Origin: Comamonas sp. lk
GTDB lineage: Bacteria > Pseudomonadota > Gammaproteobacteria > Burkholderiales > Burkholderiaceae_C
Reading direction: 5' to 3'
Assembly: GCF_900564145.1 (NCBI RefSeq)
Contig: NZ_UOOB01000001.1
Coordinates: 372,001 to 436,000, forward strand
Length of the DNA: 64,000 nt
Positions 1 through 7,953 of the stretch are shown in pieces (position 1 is the stretch's first letter; each line of letters opens with the position of its first letter). The notes under the pieces are model-generated. The model worked only from the letters and a program-made list of their open reading frames with translations. It was not told the origin of the DNA and ran no database searches. Made by a program: the position numbers and the translations under genes.

Positions 1-707
1 GCAAGGATGCGCAGGCTGCAGCTGACATCAAGGCGGGCTGGTCGCTGGCGGCGGGCATTGTGCCCATGCTCGTGGTGATCGTGCTGATCTTTTTCGCCCC
101 TCATACCGCTGGCTGGATGGTCTGGCGCGAGGAGTGGCGCGGCTATGACAGCACGCAGCTGCGCATTTCCTTGAAACGCAACGATGCCGAGCACCAGCGC
201 GCCGCACTGCAGCTGGTCCGGCCCGTGCTGGAGCAGGGCAGCCGCATCTTGAGCCACCGTGCCAGTTCACGCAGCGGCAGCAGCTACACCCTGAGCGCCG
301 CCTTGCCTGCGCGCTATCGTTTTCATGAGGGTGCGCTGGAGCTGCAGCTGGCGGGGCTGATGCCGCAGGAGCAGCTCAATGTGCACCTGCAGGCCCTGGT
401 TTCCGTGGTGGAAGGGGCCGAGGCCGGCAGCTTGCAGCTGGCCTACGCCCAATGCCTGCCGTCACCGGAATGGCTGGGCAGGCAGCGCTTTTTCGGCCGC
501 GGCCAGCAAGCCATGTCATCGCTGCGCGGTTGCGTACAGACCCGTCAGTCCGAGCTGGCTGCCGTCCTGCCTTTGCTGCAGGGCAATCTGCAGGAGGTGC
601 AGATAGGCTGGCGTCACTTTCGCCCCTGGTTGAGCCTGCCGCGCTGGCAGGCTGCACTCCTGCCTGAAGACGAGGACGCGCTGGAGCAGCTCGATACCTT
701 GCGTTAA
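1..707 (+). CDS. membrane-anchored hypothetical protein, 5' end missing
   Basis: The reading frame is open from the left edge to a TAA at 705-707, so the start probably lies outside the window; GTG at 60 and ATG at 66 are the only in-window start candidates. The visible part begins with a short polar stretch and then a hydrophobic segment (about VPMLVVIVLIFFAP) that would be a membrane anchor. A soluble domain of about 190 residues follows, with no motif I recognise. The tail overlaps the 3' end of the convergent rluE gene by 4 bp. Function unknown. The reading frame is credible because it has steady high-GC third-position use and ends neatly against a recognisable gene. Confidence 0.6.
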   Translation, partial: KDAQAAADIKAGWSLAAGIVPMLVVIVLIFFAPHTAGWMVWREEWRGYDSTQLRISLKRNDAEHQRAALQLVRPVLEQGSRILSHRASSRSGSSYTLSAALPARYRFHEGALELQLAGLMPQEQLNVHLQALVSVVEGAEAGSLQLAYAQCLPSPEWLGRQRFFGRGQQAMSSLRGCVQTRQSELAAVLPLLQGNLQEVQIGWRHFRPWLSLPRWQAALLPEDEDALEQLDTLR

Positions 708-1360
708 GAGTCGCTGGTCGAGCCGCTGTCCGGCAGTGCATCCACCCACTGCCCAGGCTCCAGTCCTTCAATCGAGTAGGGGCCGATCGCCATCCGTACC
801 AGGCGCAGCGTGGGGTGGCCCACGGCAGCCGTCATGCGCCGCACCTGGCGGTTCTTGCCTTCGCGAATGATCAGCTCAATCCAGCTGTCGGGAATGTTCT
901 GGCGCACGCGGATCGGCGGCTTGCGTGCGGCCATCAGAGGCTGGGGATCGAGCAGGCGGGCCTTGGCGGGCAAGGTCAGGCCGTCATTGAGCTGCACGCC
1001 ATCGCGCAGGTGCTGCAGTGCGGCAGCGTCGGGCACGCCTTCCACCTGCACCCAGTAAGTCTTCTCCATCTTGTGCCGCGGATCGGCAATGCGGGCCTGC
1101 AACTGGCCGTCATTGGTCAGCAGCAGCAGGCCTTCGCTGTCGGCGTCCAGCCGGCCCGCCACATACACGCCGGGCACATCAATCCAGTCCTTCAGCCCTT
1201 GCCACTTGCCCTCGGGCGTGAACTGGCTGAGCACGCCATAGGGCTTGTGAAAGCACAGCAGTCTGGGGACTTCGGGCCGGGGCGCGCTCTGGCGCACGAC
1301 GCTGCTGCGCGGGTTGGGTGAGCGGTTGAAGGTGCGGCTGGGCGGGGTGGGACGTGGCAT
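704..1360 (-). CDS. rluE: 23S rRNA pseudouridine synthase, RsuA/RluE type
   Basis: A 218-residue protein of the RsuA/RluB/E/F family of pseudouridine synthases, which isomerise specific uridines in rRNA. The family opening (CFHKPYGVLSQF, near residue 36) and the catalytic motif GRLDADSEGLLLLTNDG, with the nucleophile Asp72, are intact. So is the C-terminal EGKNRQVRRM motif. There is no S4 RNA-binding domain at the N-terminus, which fits RluE (23S U2457 in E. coli) rather than RsuA or RluB. The first 30 residues are basic, Pro/Ser-rich and probably disordered. The gene runs convergently into the preceding membrane protein. RluE is the best call; RluF-like specificity cannot be excluded from sequence alone. 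Confidence 0.85.
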   Translation of the reverse strand: MPRPTPPSRTFNRSPNPRSSVVRQSAPRPEVPRLLCFHKPYGVLSQFTPEGKWQGLKDWIDVPGVYVAGRLDADSEGLLLLTNDGQLQARIADPRHKMEKTYWVQVEGVPDAAALQHLRDGVQLNDGLTLPAKARLLDPQPLMAARKPPIRVRQNIPDSWIELIIREGKNRQVRRMTAAVGHPTLRLVRMAIGPYSIEGLEPGQWVDALPDSGSTSDS

Positions 1361-1411
1361 GCCGCGAGCTTAGCGCCTGAGCCAAAGCTGTGCCCGAAGA
1401 GCAGAATTGGA

Positions 1412-1468
1412 ATCAAACAGGCTGTAGCCTATATGAGGAAAGCGCAGGCAGCTATGTATTTTGATAGT
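1412..1468. repeat. short palindromic intergenic repeat (family P), copy 1
   Basis: Read on the minus strand this is CTATCAAAATACATAGCTGC, then GCGCTTTCCTCATATAGGCT, then an AGCCTGTTTGATT end. The same skeleton recurs at 3611, 44253, 52164 and 60961: an ATCAAAA end, AGCT.C, GCGCTT, a short loop, a degenerate complementary arm, and AGCC...TTTGATT. The last codons and stop of the adjacent LysR gene (DYQNT*) lie inside this copy. Confidence 0.5.
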
Positions 1469-2381
1469 CGGGCAAGGCGGCGCCCTGTAGCGGCTGGGGA
1501 TAGATCTCGCGCACGCAGTCCAGCCAGGCCCGCGCCGCCCGCGACATATGGCCTGAGCGCCATAGCAGCACCACATCCCAGGCCAGCTCCGGCTCGGTCA
1601 GCGGACGGCTGGCCACGCGTTGCGGATCGAATTTGGCGATCACATGTTCGAACATCACGGCCACGCCCACATCCTGTGCCACCAGATCGCCGATGAAATC
1701 CCAGTAGCGCGTCTGCAGCTGTACCCGGGGCTCGAAGCCAGCGGCCGCGCACTGCTGCTGCACGGCGTTGTGCAGGGCGAAGTCGCTGGTGTAGAGCACA
1801 AAGGGCAGCTCGCGCAAATCCTGCCAGCGCAAAGGCTGTTCGGCGTTGCCGACGCGATGGGCGGCCAGGGCCACGCGGGTTTTCTGGCGGGCGAAGGTAT
1901 AGCTTTCCAGCCCGGTATCGGCACCTGTCTCGGCCGCGTCGAGCAGGCCCAGGGCCATGTCCAGCGAGCCATCAAGTACGCGCTGGCGCTGGGCGCGGGC
2001 ACCTTGCTCGTCCACATGCAGACGCACGCCGGGGTGGCGTTGCTGGAACAGCGCAATCACCGGCGCCATATAGTGGCCCGCCGTGGGCATGATGCCTACC
2101 GACAGCTCGCCACGCGCAATGCCGTCCACCTCGGCCACTTCCTGGCGCAGCAGCTGGGCCTGTTCGAGCAGCGTCACGCCGCGCTCGAACACCACCCGGC
2201 CCGCATCGGTCAGCTGCACGCCGCGCCCTTCGCGCAGCAACAGCGGGCCGCCCAGCTCGTCTTCCAGTGATCTGACCATCTTGCTGATGGTGGGCTGGGT
2301 CACATGCAAGACCTCGGCGGCACGGGTGAAGCCGTTCTGGCGCACCACCTCGACAAAGTAGCGCAGAGCCCGCAAGTCCAT
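1452..2381 (-). CDS. LysR-family regulator, CidR-like, divergent from cidAB
   Basis: A 309-residue LysR-type transcriptional regulator. The N-terminal winged helix-turn-helix (MDLRALRYFVEVV...FTRAAEVLHVTQPTISKMVRSLE) is canonical, followed by a substrate-binding domain from about residue 90. It is transcribed away from cidA, with 76 bp between the starts, and the gap holds a LysR-style box. In Bacillus and Staphylococcus a LysR protein (CidR) activates the neighbouring cidAB genes in response to overflow acetate/pyruvate metabolism, so the same role is inferred here. AAGG upstream of the ATG supports the chosen start. The C-terminal five residues are encoded by an intergenic repeat, so the native end may have been altered by repeat insertion. 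Confidence 0.85.
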   Translation of the reverse strand: MDLRALRYFVEVVRQNGFTRAAEVLHVTQPTISKMVRSLEDELGGPLLLREGRGVQLTDAGRVVFERGVTLLEQAQLLRQEVAEVDGIARGELSVGIMPTAGHYMAPVIALFQQRHPGVRLHVDEQGARAQRQRVLDGSLDMALGLLDAAETGADTGLESYTFARQKTRVALAAHRVGNAEQPLRWQDLRELPFVLYTSDFALHNAVQQQCAAAGFEPRVQLQTRYWDFIGDLVAQDVGVAVMFEHVIAKFDPQRVASRPLTEPELAWDVVLLWRSGHMSRAARAWLDCVREIYPQPLQGAALPDYQNT

Positions 2382-2416
2382 GGGAATGCCTTTTTTGCAT
2401 CGAAAAAATGAGAATA

Positions 2417-2431
2417 ATTCATTTCACGAAT
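2417..2431. promoter_or_regulatory. candidate LysR binding box between cidR-like gene and cidA
   Basis: ATTCATTTCACGAAT is an imperfect dyad (ATTC...GAAT) that contains the T-N11-A pattern typical of LysR-type regulators. It lies 26 bp before the cidA start and 35 bp before the start of the LysR gene. Inferred from pattern and position only. Confidence 0.45.
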
Positions 2432-2457
2432 ATGAGTAAAAACCCTAGGATTGCAGC

Positions 2458-2910
2458 ATGTCCTCGTTTTCTCAAATCCCGGCACTGCGTCTGCCCAGCC
2501 TGCTGCCCAAAGTCAAAGTCGTGGCTCAGATTGCGGTGCTCAGCGCCATCTGGGTCGTCATGGATGCGCTGCGTCAGCACTTTGGCTGGAGCATGCCCGC
2601 CGGGCTGATGGGTTTTGCGCTGCTGGCCCTGGGCCTGTTCTCGGGGCTGATCAAGCTGCAATGGCTGCAGAGCGGAACCAACTGGCTGATGGCCGAGATG
2701 CTGCTGTTCTTTGTGCCGGCCATGCTGGTGGTGACCGAATACCCTGATCTGATTCGCCACCAGGGTCTGCGCATTCTGGCCGTCATCGTGGCCAGCACCG
2801 CCTGCGTGATGGCCGTGACGGCGCTGGCGGTAGACCGGGTCTACCGGCTGGAGCTGTGGCTGGCGCGGCGAAAATCCAGCCGCCGTCTGCATGCGGGCGG
2901 CAAGGCTTGA
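2458..2910 (+). CDS. cidA: CidA/LrgA-family holin-like membrane protein
   Basis: A 150-residue integral membrane protein with four predicted transmembrane segments. The family signatures lie around residues 35-50 (GWSMPAGLMGFALL) and 65-100 (LKLQWLQSGTNWLMAEMLLFFVPAMLVV is the recognisable conserved helix pair, given here as a description of that stretch). CidA/LrgA proteins are holin-like and work with CidB/LrgB; recent work ties them to export or import of small carbon overflow products such as pyruvate as well as to autolysis. The gene is first in a two-gene operon, with cidB beginning 5 bp after its stop, and is opposite a LysR gene. Confidence 0.85.
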   Translation: MSSFSQIPALRLPSLLPKVKVVAQIAVLSAIWVVMDALRQHFGWSMPAGLMGFALLALGLFSGLIKLQWLQSGTNWLMAEMLLFFVPAMLVVTEYPDLIRHQGLRILAVIVASTACVMAVTALAVDRVYRLELWLARRKSSRRLHAGGKA

Positions 2911-2915
2911 AGAGC

Positions 2916-3611
2916 ATGTTCTCCAATGAAGTCATAGGCGTGCTGGCCTTGGTGGCAACGCTGGCCTGCTATGCGCTCAACAAGCGCCTGTACCGCCAGC
3001 ACCCCCATGTGCTGCTCATGCCCATCATCGCCACGCCTGCGGTCTTGATAGGCCTGGCCCTGCTGACCCAGGTGAGCTTTCCGCAATACTATGCCCAGAC
3101 CCATTGGCTGGTCTGGCTGCTGGGCCCGACCACCGTGGCCTTTGCGCTTCCGCTTTATGAGCATCGCAGCTTGCTGCGCAAGCACTGGATGTCGATTGCC
3201 ACCGGGGTCATCGTGGCCAGCGTGGTCTCGATAGCTAGCACCTTGCTGCTGGCCCATGAGTTGGGTCTTTCGCAGGAGCTGCAAAAAGGCCTGGCCGTGC
3301 GTTCCATCACCACACCGTTTGCCATCGAGGCCGAAAAAGTGCTGGGCGGCCCCACCGATCTGGCGGCCCTGTTCGTGCTGCTCACCGGCGTCAGCGCCAT
3401 GCTGCTGGGCCAGACCGTGCTGCGTTTTCTGCCTCGTATCCGCAGCAAACTGGCCACCGGTGCCAGCTGGGGCGGCGCCGCCCACGGCAGCGGCGTAGCG
3501 CGTGCCCGCCAGGCCGGCGAGGTGCAGGCCGTGATGGCCTCGCTGGTGATGATGATTGCCGGCGCGCTGAACGTGCTGGCCGCACCCTGGGTACGCATGC
3601 TGTTCTTCTAA
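2916..3611 (+). CDS. cidB: CidB/LrgB-family membrane protein
   Basis: A 231-residue membrane protein of the CidB/LrgB family, the obligate partner of CidA/LrgA. The diagnostic region KGLAVRSITTPFAIE (about residues 125-140) is intact, followed by the GG-x-TDLAALFVLLTG helix. I chose ATG 2916 (MFSNEVIG...), because longer in-frame openings would overlap cidA by more than 50 bp and add non-family residues. The 5-bp gap implies translational coupling with cidA. Regulation is presumably shared with cidA through the divergent LysR regulator. An intrinsic terminator lies about 65 bp after the stop. Confidence 0.88.
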   Translation: MFSNEVIGVLALVATLACYALNKRLYRQHPHVLLMPIIATPAVLIGLALLTQVSFPQYYAQTHWLVWLLGPTTVAFALPLYEHRSLLRKHWMSIATGVIVASVVSIASTLLLAHELGLSQELQKGLAVRSITTPFAIEAEKVLGGPTDLAALFVLLTGVSAMLLGQTVLRFLPRIRSKLATGASWGGAAHGSGVARARQAGEVQAVMASLVMMIAGALNVLAAPWVRMLFF

Positions 3612-3665
3612 AACAGGAGCATCTGGCGCTTATCCAATCTGCATCTACGGCCGAAAACATTAAAA
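3611..3665. repeat. short palindromic intergenic repeat (family P), copy 2, degenerate
   Basis: AAAACAGGAGCATCTGGCGC, then TTATCCAATCTGCATCTACG, matches the family skeleton found at 1412, 44253, 52164 and 60961. It sits directly after the cidB stop codon and before the terminator hairpin. Confidence 0.4.
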
Positions 3666-3674
3666 AATCAGACC

Positions 3675-3714
3675 AAAGGCAGCGTTTTCTCTTCAGGGGG
3701 GCGCTGCCTTTTTT
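3675..3714 (+). terminator. intrinsic terminator after cidAB
   Basis: AAAGGCAGCG pairs with CGCTGCCTTT across a 17-nt loop and runs into six T residues. Confidence 0.85.
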
Positions 3715-3743
3715 CATGCTCGAGCCTAGAGCTTGCCGGCGCC

Positions 3744-3878
3744 ATGAAAGATGACAGGAATATCACCGTGCTGTCCTGATTCTGTGGGGGTCGGCTGTCT
3801 AGGATGAAGCCATCTACTCCTCACCTGCCAAGGCATGAGAGAGCTAGGTTTCATCAACTTCAATCAGGAGGTCGCACC
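3744..3878 (+). promoter_or_regulatory. duplicated promoter/leader of DUF4148 gene, copy A
   Basis: About 135 bp upstream of the DUF4148 start that closely match the minus-strand region 55290-55424 in front of its paralogue. The first 46 bases, ATGAAAGATGACAGGAATAT through CCTGATTCTGTGGGG, are identical. A shared TAGGAT near 3801 could be a -10 element, and the GACAGG...CTGTCC dyad upstream looks like a response-regulator site. The ribosome binding site CAGGAG lies 8 bases before the ATG. Confidence 0.6.
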
Positions 3879-4226
3879 ATGTCCCAACGTCATCTCTCCA
3901 TCTCTTTGCTGCTTGCCAACGCTGCTGCGGTTGTGGCTCTGGGTCTGCCTGGCATGGCTTCTGCGGCCTATGAGCACGCGACCACCACCGAAAAGGGCGT
4001 CGTGGTGCATCCACAGCATTTCATCAGCCAGAAGACCCGCGCCCAGGTCAGGGCGGAGACTGAGGCTGCCATGCGTCAAGGTCTGCTGATCTACGGCGAC
4101 GGCAACTACCAGGTGCAGCTTCCTGCAGCCAAGGGCCCCGGAAAAACGCGCCAGGAAGTCATCAGGGAGCTGCTCAATGAAACGCCGGCACAACGTGAGG
4201 CCCGCATTCGGGCCATGGCGGGTTAG
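3879..4226 (+). CDS. small exported DUF4148-family protein, copy A
   Basis: A 115-residue protein with a clear signal peptide (cleavage near GMASA-AYEH). The mature domain holds the DUF4148 pattern, KTRAQVRAETEAAMRQG, followed by a second KTRQEV...E repeat and an AQREARIRAMAG tail. It is presumably periplasmic; no biochemical function is established for the family, which is abundant in Burkholderiales. I chose ATG 3879 because of the CAGGAG site in front of it and because it gives a proper signal peptide; a longer frame from 3804 does not. The paralogue at 54945 shares most residues and its promoter, which points to a recent segmental duplication and common control. Confidence 0.85.
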   Translation: MSQRHLSISLLLANAAAVVALGLPGMASAAYEHATTTEKGVVVHPQHFISQKTRAQVRAETEAAMRQGLLIYGDGNYQVQLPAAKGPGKTRQEVIRELLNETPAQREARIRAMAG

Positions 4227-4267
4227 GGCCAGATAGCCCCACCGGCTAGCTAGCCGATTCAGACAGG

Positions 4268-4306
4268 AAAAGGCACGGCCTCCAAGCCAGGAGGCTGTGC
4301 CTTTTT
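4268..4306. terminator. bidirectional terminator between DUF4148 gene and aldehyde dehydrogenase
   Basis: AAAAGGCACGGCCTCC pairs with GGAGGCTGTGCCTTTTT, with one mismatch and a short loop. It has T runs on both strands, so it can serve both converging genes. Confidence 0.85.
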
Positions 4307-4320
4307 GCATGGTGCAAGCC

Positions 4321-5769
4321 TCAGGCCAGGGTGTAGGCCGTCTTCACCGTGGTGTAGAACTCCTGGGCATAGCGCCCCTGCTCACGCGGCCCATAGCTCG
4401 AACCCTTGCGACCGCCAAACGGAACGTGATAGTCCACGCCAGCCGTGGGCAGGTTGACCATCACCATGCCGGCCTGGCTGTGGCGTTTGAAGTGGGTGGC
4501 GTATTTGAGGCTGGTGGTGGCAATGCCGGCCGACAGGCCGAACTCGGTGTCGTTGGCCACGGCCAGTGCCTCCTCGTAGCCGCTGACGCGGATCACGCTG
4601 GCCACGGGGCCGAAGACTTCTTCGCGGTTGATGCGCATGCCGGCTTCGGTGTCCACCAAGAGAGCAGGCTGCATGAAAAAGCCCTCCTTGCCGCTGCCGG
4701 TGTGGCAGGCCACACGGGAGCCGCCAGCCGCCAGGCGGGCACCTTCGGCCTTGGCGATTTCTACATAGCTGAGGTCTTGCTCCAGCTGGGCCTGGCTGAC
4801 CACGGGGCCGATGTCGGTGCCTGCAGCACGCGCATCGCCGACCTTGATTTTTGCCATGCGGGCCTGCAGCGCTTCGACAAAGGCCGGATAGATCTTGTCG
4901 GTGACGATCAGGCGGCTGGACGCCGTGCAGCGCTGGCCGGTGGAGTAAAAGCAGCTTTGTGCGGACAGCTCCACGGCCTGGTTCAGGTCGGCATCGTCCA
5001 GTACCACTTGCGGGTTCTTGCCGCCCATTTCCAGCTGCACCTTCTTGCCCGATGCCACGCAAGCCGCCGCAATGCCACGGCCCACGCCTACCGAGCCGGT
5101 GAAGCTGATGGCGGCAATGCCAGGGTGCTGTACCAGGGCTTCGCCGATCACACGGCCACGGCCCATGACCAGGTTGAAGACACCGGCGGGGATGCCGCTG
5201 CGGTGGATGATGTCGGCCAGGGCCCAGGCGCTGCCGGGAACCAGATCGGCGGGCTTCAAGACCACGCAGTTGCCGAAGGCCAGGGCCGGGGCGATCTTCC
5301 AGGCCGGAATGGCGATGGGGAAGTTCCAGGGCGTAATCAGGCCGACCACCCCGATGGGCTCGCGGGTGATCTCCACGCCAATGCCGGGGCGCACCGAAGG
5401 TACGGTCTCGCCGCTCAGGCGCAGGCATTCGCCGGCAAAGAACTTGAAGATCTGGCCGGCACGGGCCACTTCGCCAATGCCTTCGGCGCGGGTTTTGCCT
5501 TCCTCGCGGGCCAGCAGATCGCCCAGCTCTTCCTTGCGGGCCAAGATCTCGGAGCCGATCTTGTCCAGGGCGTCGAAGCGGGCCTGGATGCCCGATGTGG
5601 ACCATGCCGGGAAGGCGGCCGTGGCAGCGGCCACGGCCGCTTCCACATCACTGGCATCTCCCTGGGCGTATTCGCCGATGACATCGGACAGATCACTGGG
5701 GTTGAGGTTGGGGGCGTAGCTTGTGCCAGCCGTCCATTGGCCGGCAATCAGATTGTCAAAACGAGACAT
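4321..5769 (-). CDS. 2-oxoglutarate semialdehyde (2,5-dioxovalerate) dehydrogenase, copy 1
   Basis: A 482-residue NAD(P)-dependent aldehyde dehydrogenase that oxidises 2-oxoglutarate semialdehyde to 2-oxoglutarate, the last step of non-phosphorylative pentonate and hexarate degradation. Key features are PWNFPIAIP, the FTGSVGVG loop (223-230), the general base Glu247 in LEMGGKNP and the nucleophile Cys281 in GQRCTAS. There is no signal peptide. ATG 5769 is used because AAAGGG precedes it and it aligns with the paralogue at 11151; the longer frame to 5892 runs into the upstream gene. It is last in its operon, 10 bp after the semialdehyde-forming dehydratase. By eye it differs from copy 2 at about 14 residues, half of them in the first 16. 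Confidence 0.9.
   Translation of the reverse strand: MSRFDNLIAGQWTAGTSYAPNLNPSDLSDVIGEYAQGDASDVEAAVAAATAAFPAWSTSGIQARFDALDKIGSEILARKEELGDLLAREEGKTRAEGIGEVARAGQIFKFFAGECLRLSGETVPSVRPGIGVEITREPIGVVGLITPWNFPIAIPAWKIAPALAFGNCVVLKPADLVPGSAWALADIIHRSGIPAGVFNLVMGRGRVIGEALVQHPGIAAISFTGSVGVGRGIAAACVASGKKVQLEMGGKNPQVVLDDADLNQAVELSAQSCFYSTGQRCTASSRLIVTDKIYPAFVEALQARMAKIKVGDARAAGTDIGPVVSQAQLEQDLSYVEIAKAEGARLAAGGSRVACHTGSGKEGFFMQPALLVDTEAGMRINREEVFGPVASVIRVSGYEEALAVANDTEFGLSAGIATTSLKYATHFKRHSQAGMVMVNLPTAGVDYHVPFGGRKGSSYGPREQGRYAQEFYTTVKTAYTLA
5240..5418. repeat. 179-bp tract identical to 12070-12248
   Basis: Within the two semialdehyde dehydrogenase genes I compared this stretch base by base and saw no difference over 179 positions, with mismatches flanking it at 5239 and 5419. 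Both gene copies are 1449 bp and in the same orientation. Confidence 0.85.
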
Positions 5770-5779
5770 CACAGCCCTT

Positions 5780-6709
5780 TTAACGCGCCCAGCGCAGAAC
5801 CAGAGGGTCGAGTCGGCGCGCAATGGCGATGAGTTGTCGGCGCACCTCGGGGTGCAGTGCAGGCCAGGGTGCACGCGGTGCTTCGCAAGCAATCACGCTA
5901 CCTTCTTTCATCAGCGCTTTGGCGGCCAGAAATCCGGCCTGACGGTTTTCGTGATTGATCAATGGCAGCCAGCGCTGGTATTGCTCGAAAGCCTTGTCCT
6001 TGTCGCCGTTGCGGTGGGCTTCGATGATGGGGCGAATGCCGTCGGCAAAACCGCCGCCGGTCATGGCGCCCGTGGCGCCGGCCTCCAGGTCGGCCAGCAA
6101 GGTGATGCCTTCTTCGCCGTCCCATGGACCTTCGATGGCTTCGCCGCCCAGGGCAATCAGCTCGCGCAGCTTGTTGGCTGCACCGGCGGTTTCCATCTTG
6201 AAGTAGCTGACCTGCTCTATCTCTTTGGCCATTTTGGCCAGAAAGGCGGGTGGCAGCGGCGTGCCGGCGGCCGGAGCATCCTGGATCATGATGGGAATGT
6301 CGATGGCATCTGATACGCCCTGGTAGAAGGCCTGTATCTGCGGTTCACCGAATCGGAAGGTGGCACCGTGATAGGGCGGCATCACCATCACCATGGCCGC
6401 ACCCATATCCTGCGCACGGCGGCTGCGTGCGGCGCAGATGGCAGTGCTGGTGTGGGTGGTGGTGACGATCACCGGAACGCGCCCCGCCACATGCTCCAGC
6501 ACGAGGCGGGTGAGGGTTTCACGCTCCTCATCTCCGAGCAGGAACTGCTCGGAATAGTTGGCCAGAATGCACAGGCCGTCAACGCCGGAGTCAATCATGA
6601 AGTCCACGCAGCGACGTTGGCTGACCAGGTCCAGCGTGCCGTCCTCGTGGAAGGTAGTGGGAACGACGGGGTAAATGCCGCGATAGCGGGGATTGGAAAG
6701 TCCGGGCAT
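5780..6709 (-). CDS. 2-keto-3-deoxy-L-arabonate (L-pentonate) dehydratase, DapA family
   Basis: A 309-residue DapA/N-acetylneuraminate-lyase superfamily enzyme. It closely resembles the Azospirillum L-2-keto-3-deoxyarabonate dehydratase: RYRGIYPVVPTTF at the N-terminus, GLCILANYSEQF, PPYHGATF, a Schiff-base lysine at about K171 (YFKMET), EGPWDGEEG, and the ending RRLDPLVLRWA. It would turn 2-keto-3-deoxy-L-pentonate into 2-oxoglutarate semialdehyde, the substrate of the dehydrogenase encoded 10 bp downstream. ATG 6709 is used because GGAG precedes it and the family N-terminus begins there; the longer frame to 6979 overlaps the upstream gene. Substrate stereochemistry at C4 is inferred from the family, not proven. 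Confidence 0.88.
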   Translation of the reverse strand: MPGLSNPRYRGIYPVVPTTFHEDGTLDLVSQRRCVDFMIDSGVDGLCILANYSEQFLLGDEERETLTRLVLEHVAGRVPVIVTTTHTSTAICAARSRRAQDMGAAMVMVMPPYHGATFRFGEPQIQAFYQGVSDAIDIPIMIQDAPAAGTPLPPAFLAKMAKEIEQVSYFKMETAGAANKLRELIALGGEAIEGPWDGEEGITLLADLEAGATGAMTGGGFADGIRPIIEAHRNGDKDKAFEQYQRWLPLINHENRQAGFLAAKALMKEGSVIACEAPRAPWPALHPEVRRQLIAIARRLDPLVLRWAR

Positions 6710-6720
6710 GGTGCGGCTCC

Positions 6721-7893
6721 TTACTCGATGATGTCGAACTGGTCGAGGTACTCGGTCTTGAGCGAAAGGCCCAGACCCGGCACGTCGTCGCGCAGTTGCA
6801 GGAAACCGTTGTCGGCAATCGGTTCGCCGTCGAAGATGTACCAGAACAGCTCGTTGCCGACTTCCACGTCGAAGATGGGAAAGTACTCGGCCATGGGCGA
6901 GGCAATCGTGCTCATGGTCAGGTGGTAGTTGTGCATCTGACCGGCGTGCGGAATGACAGGCACGGAATAGGCCTCGCACAGGGCATTGATCTTGTGTGCG
7001 GCCGTGATGCCGCCCACGCGGTTGGTGTCGTACTGCACGACGCTGACCGCCTTCTTGTCGAGCAGTTGCTTGAAGCCGTAAAGGCTGAATTCATGCTCGC
7101 CGCCCGAGATCGGGATGATGTTCATATTGTTCAGTTCGGCGTAGCCATCGATGTCGTCGGCAATCACCGGCTCCTCCAGCCAGCGCGGCTCGAACTTGGC
7201 GAGCTTGGGCAACATGCGCTTGGCGTATTCCAGGTTCCAGCCCATGTAGCACTCCAGCATCAGGTCGTTGTCGTAGCCGATCACTTCGCGGATGGCTTCG
7301 ACCGACTTGAGGTTCTCCTTCACGCCGTGCTGCAGATGGGCCGGGCCGTAGCCGAAGCGCATCTTGAAAGCGGTGAAGCCCTGGTCCAGAAATTTCTGTG
7401 CCTCGTCCTGCATTTCCTTGAGGTCGGTGCGGTAGAGCTTGGAGTAGTAGCAGGGAATTTTTTCCTTGGTGCGTCCGCCCAGCAGTTTGAACACGGGCTT
7501 GTTCACGCTCTTGCCCAGAATGTCCCAGATGGCCAGATCTATGGCCGAGATGGCCGCCATGGTCACGCCTTTGCGGCCCCAGGCATGGGTGGCGCGATAC
7601 ATGCGTTGCCACAGGTATTCATAGTCCCAGGGGTCCTGACCGATGACCAGCGGCGCCAGGTATTCGTCGATGATGGCCTTGGCGATTTTCGGTGCTAGCG
7701 CCACATTGCCGATGCCGACGATGCCGTCATCGGTTTCGATCTCCACCACCGTCCAGGAATGAAAGCGGAAGGTGCTCATGGACTCGGTGTTGGAATACAT
7801 CAGATCCATGGCGTTGGAGCAGAAGTTGCCCTGGGGCGGAACGGTTTTGCCCTTCCACTGGAAGACACGGGCGCGGACAGACTTGATCTTCAT
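6721..7893 (-). CDS. enolase-superfamily sugar-acid dehydratase, rhamnonate-dehydratase-like
   Basis: A 390-residue mandelate racemase/muconate lactonizing enzyme. It carries the barrel metal ligands in [16 protein letters not shown] and SGGEHEF, and a catalytic His in [10 protein letters not shown], the arrangement of L-rhamnonate dehydratases. The second-strand motif is FKMRFG (Lys-x-Arg). Its position directly before a 2-keto-3-deoxy-L-pentonate dehydratase suggests it dehydrates an L-pentonate. L-Lyxonate is a good candidate, since known L-lyxonate dehydratases are rhamnonate-dehydratase-like. Classical L-arabonate routes use an IlvD/Edd-type dehydratase instead, and none is present here. 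AGAGGT precedes the ATG; the next gene starts 11 bp after the stop. Confidence 0.8.
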   Translation of the reverse strand: MKIKSVRARVFQWKGKTVPPQGNFCSNAMDLMYSNTESMSTFRFHSWTVVEIETDDGIVGIGNVALAPKIAKAIIDEYLAPLVIGQDPWDYEYLWQRMYRATHAWGRKGVTMAAISAIDLAIWDILGKSVNKPVFKLLGGRTKEKIPCYYSKLYRTDLKEMQDEAQKFLDQGFTAFKMRFGYGPAHLQHGVKENLKSVEAIREVIGYDNDLMLECYMGWNLEYAKRMLPKLAKFEPRWLEEPVIADDIDGYAELNNMNIIPISGGEHEFSLYGFKQLLDKKAVSVVQYDTNRVGGITAAHKINALCEAYSVPVIPHAGQMHNYHLTMSTIASPMAEYFPIFDVEVGNELFWYIFDGEPIADNGFLQLRDDVPGLGLSLKTEYLDQFDIIE

Positions 7894-7953
7894 AAAGACC
7901 TCTACAAAAAAGCGTGAACAAGACAGGTGACGGCAGCCACCTGCGGGAGTCGG

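Noticed and set aside
3744..3779. Twelve-codon frame (MKDDRNITVLS, stop) kept in both DUF4148 leaders
   Set aside because: Tempting as a leader peptide, but it has no ribosome binding site and lies upstream of the likely -10 element. Conservation is better explained by a DNA-binding site.
4297..5832. 511-codon plus-strand open frame
   Set aside because: It is exactly antisense to the semialdehyde dehydrogenase, is Gly/Ala/His-rich with no family motifs, and is a product of high-GC codon bias. The same happens over copy 2.
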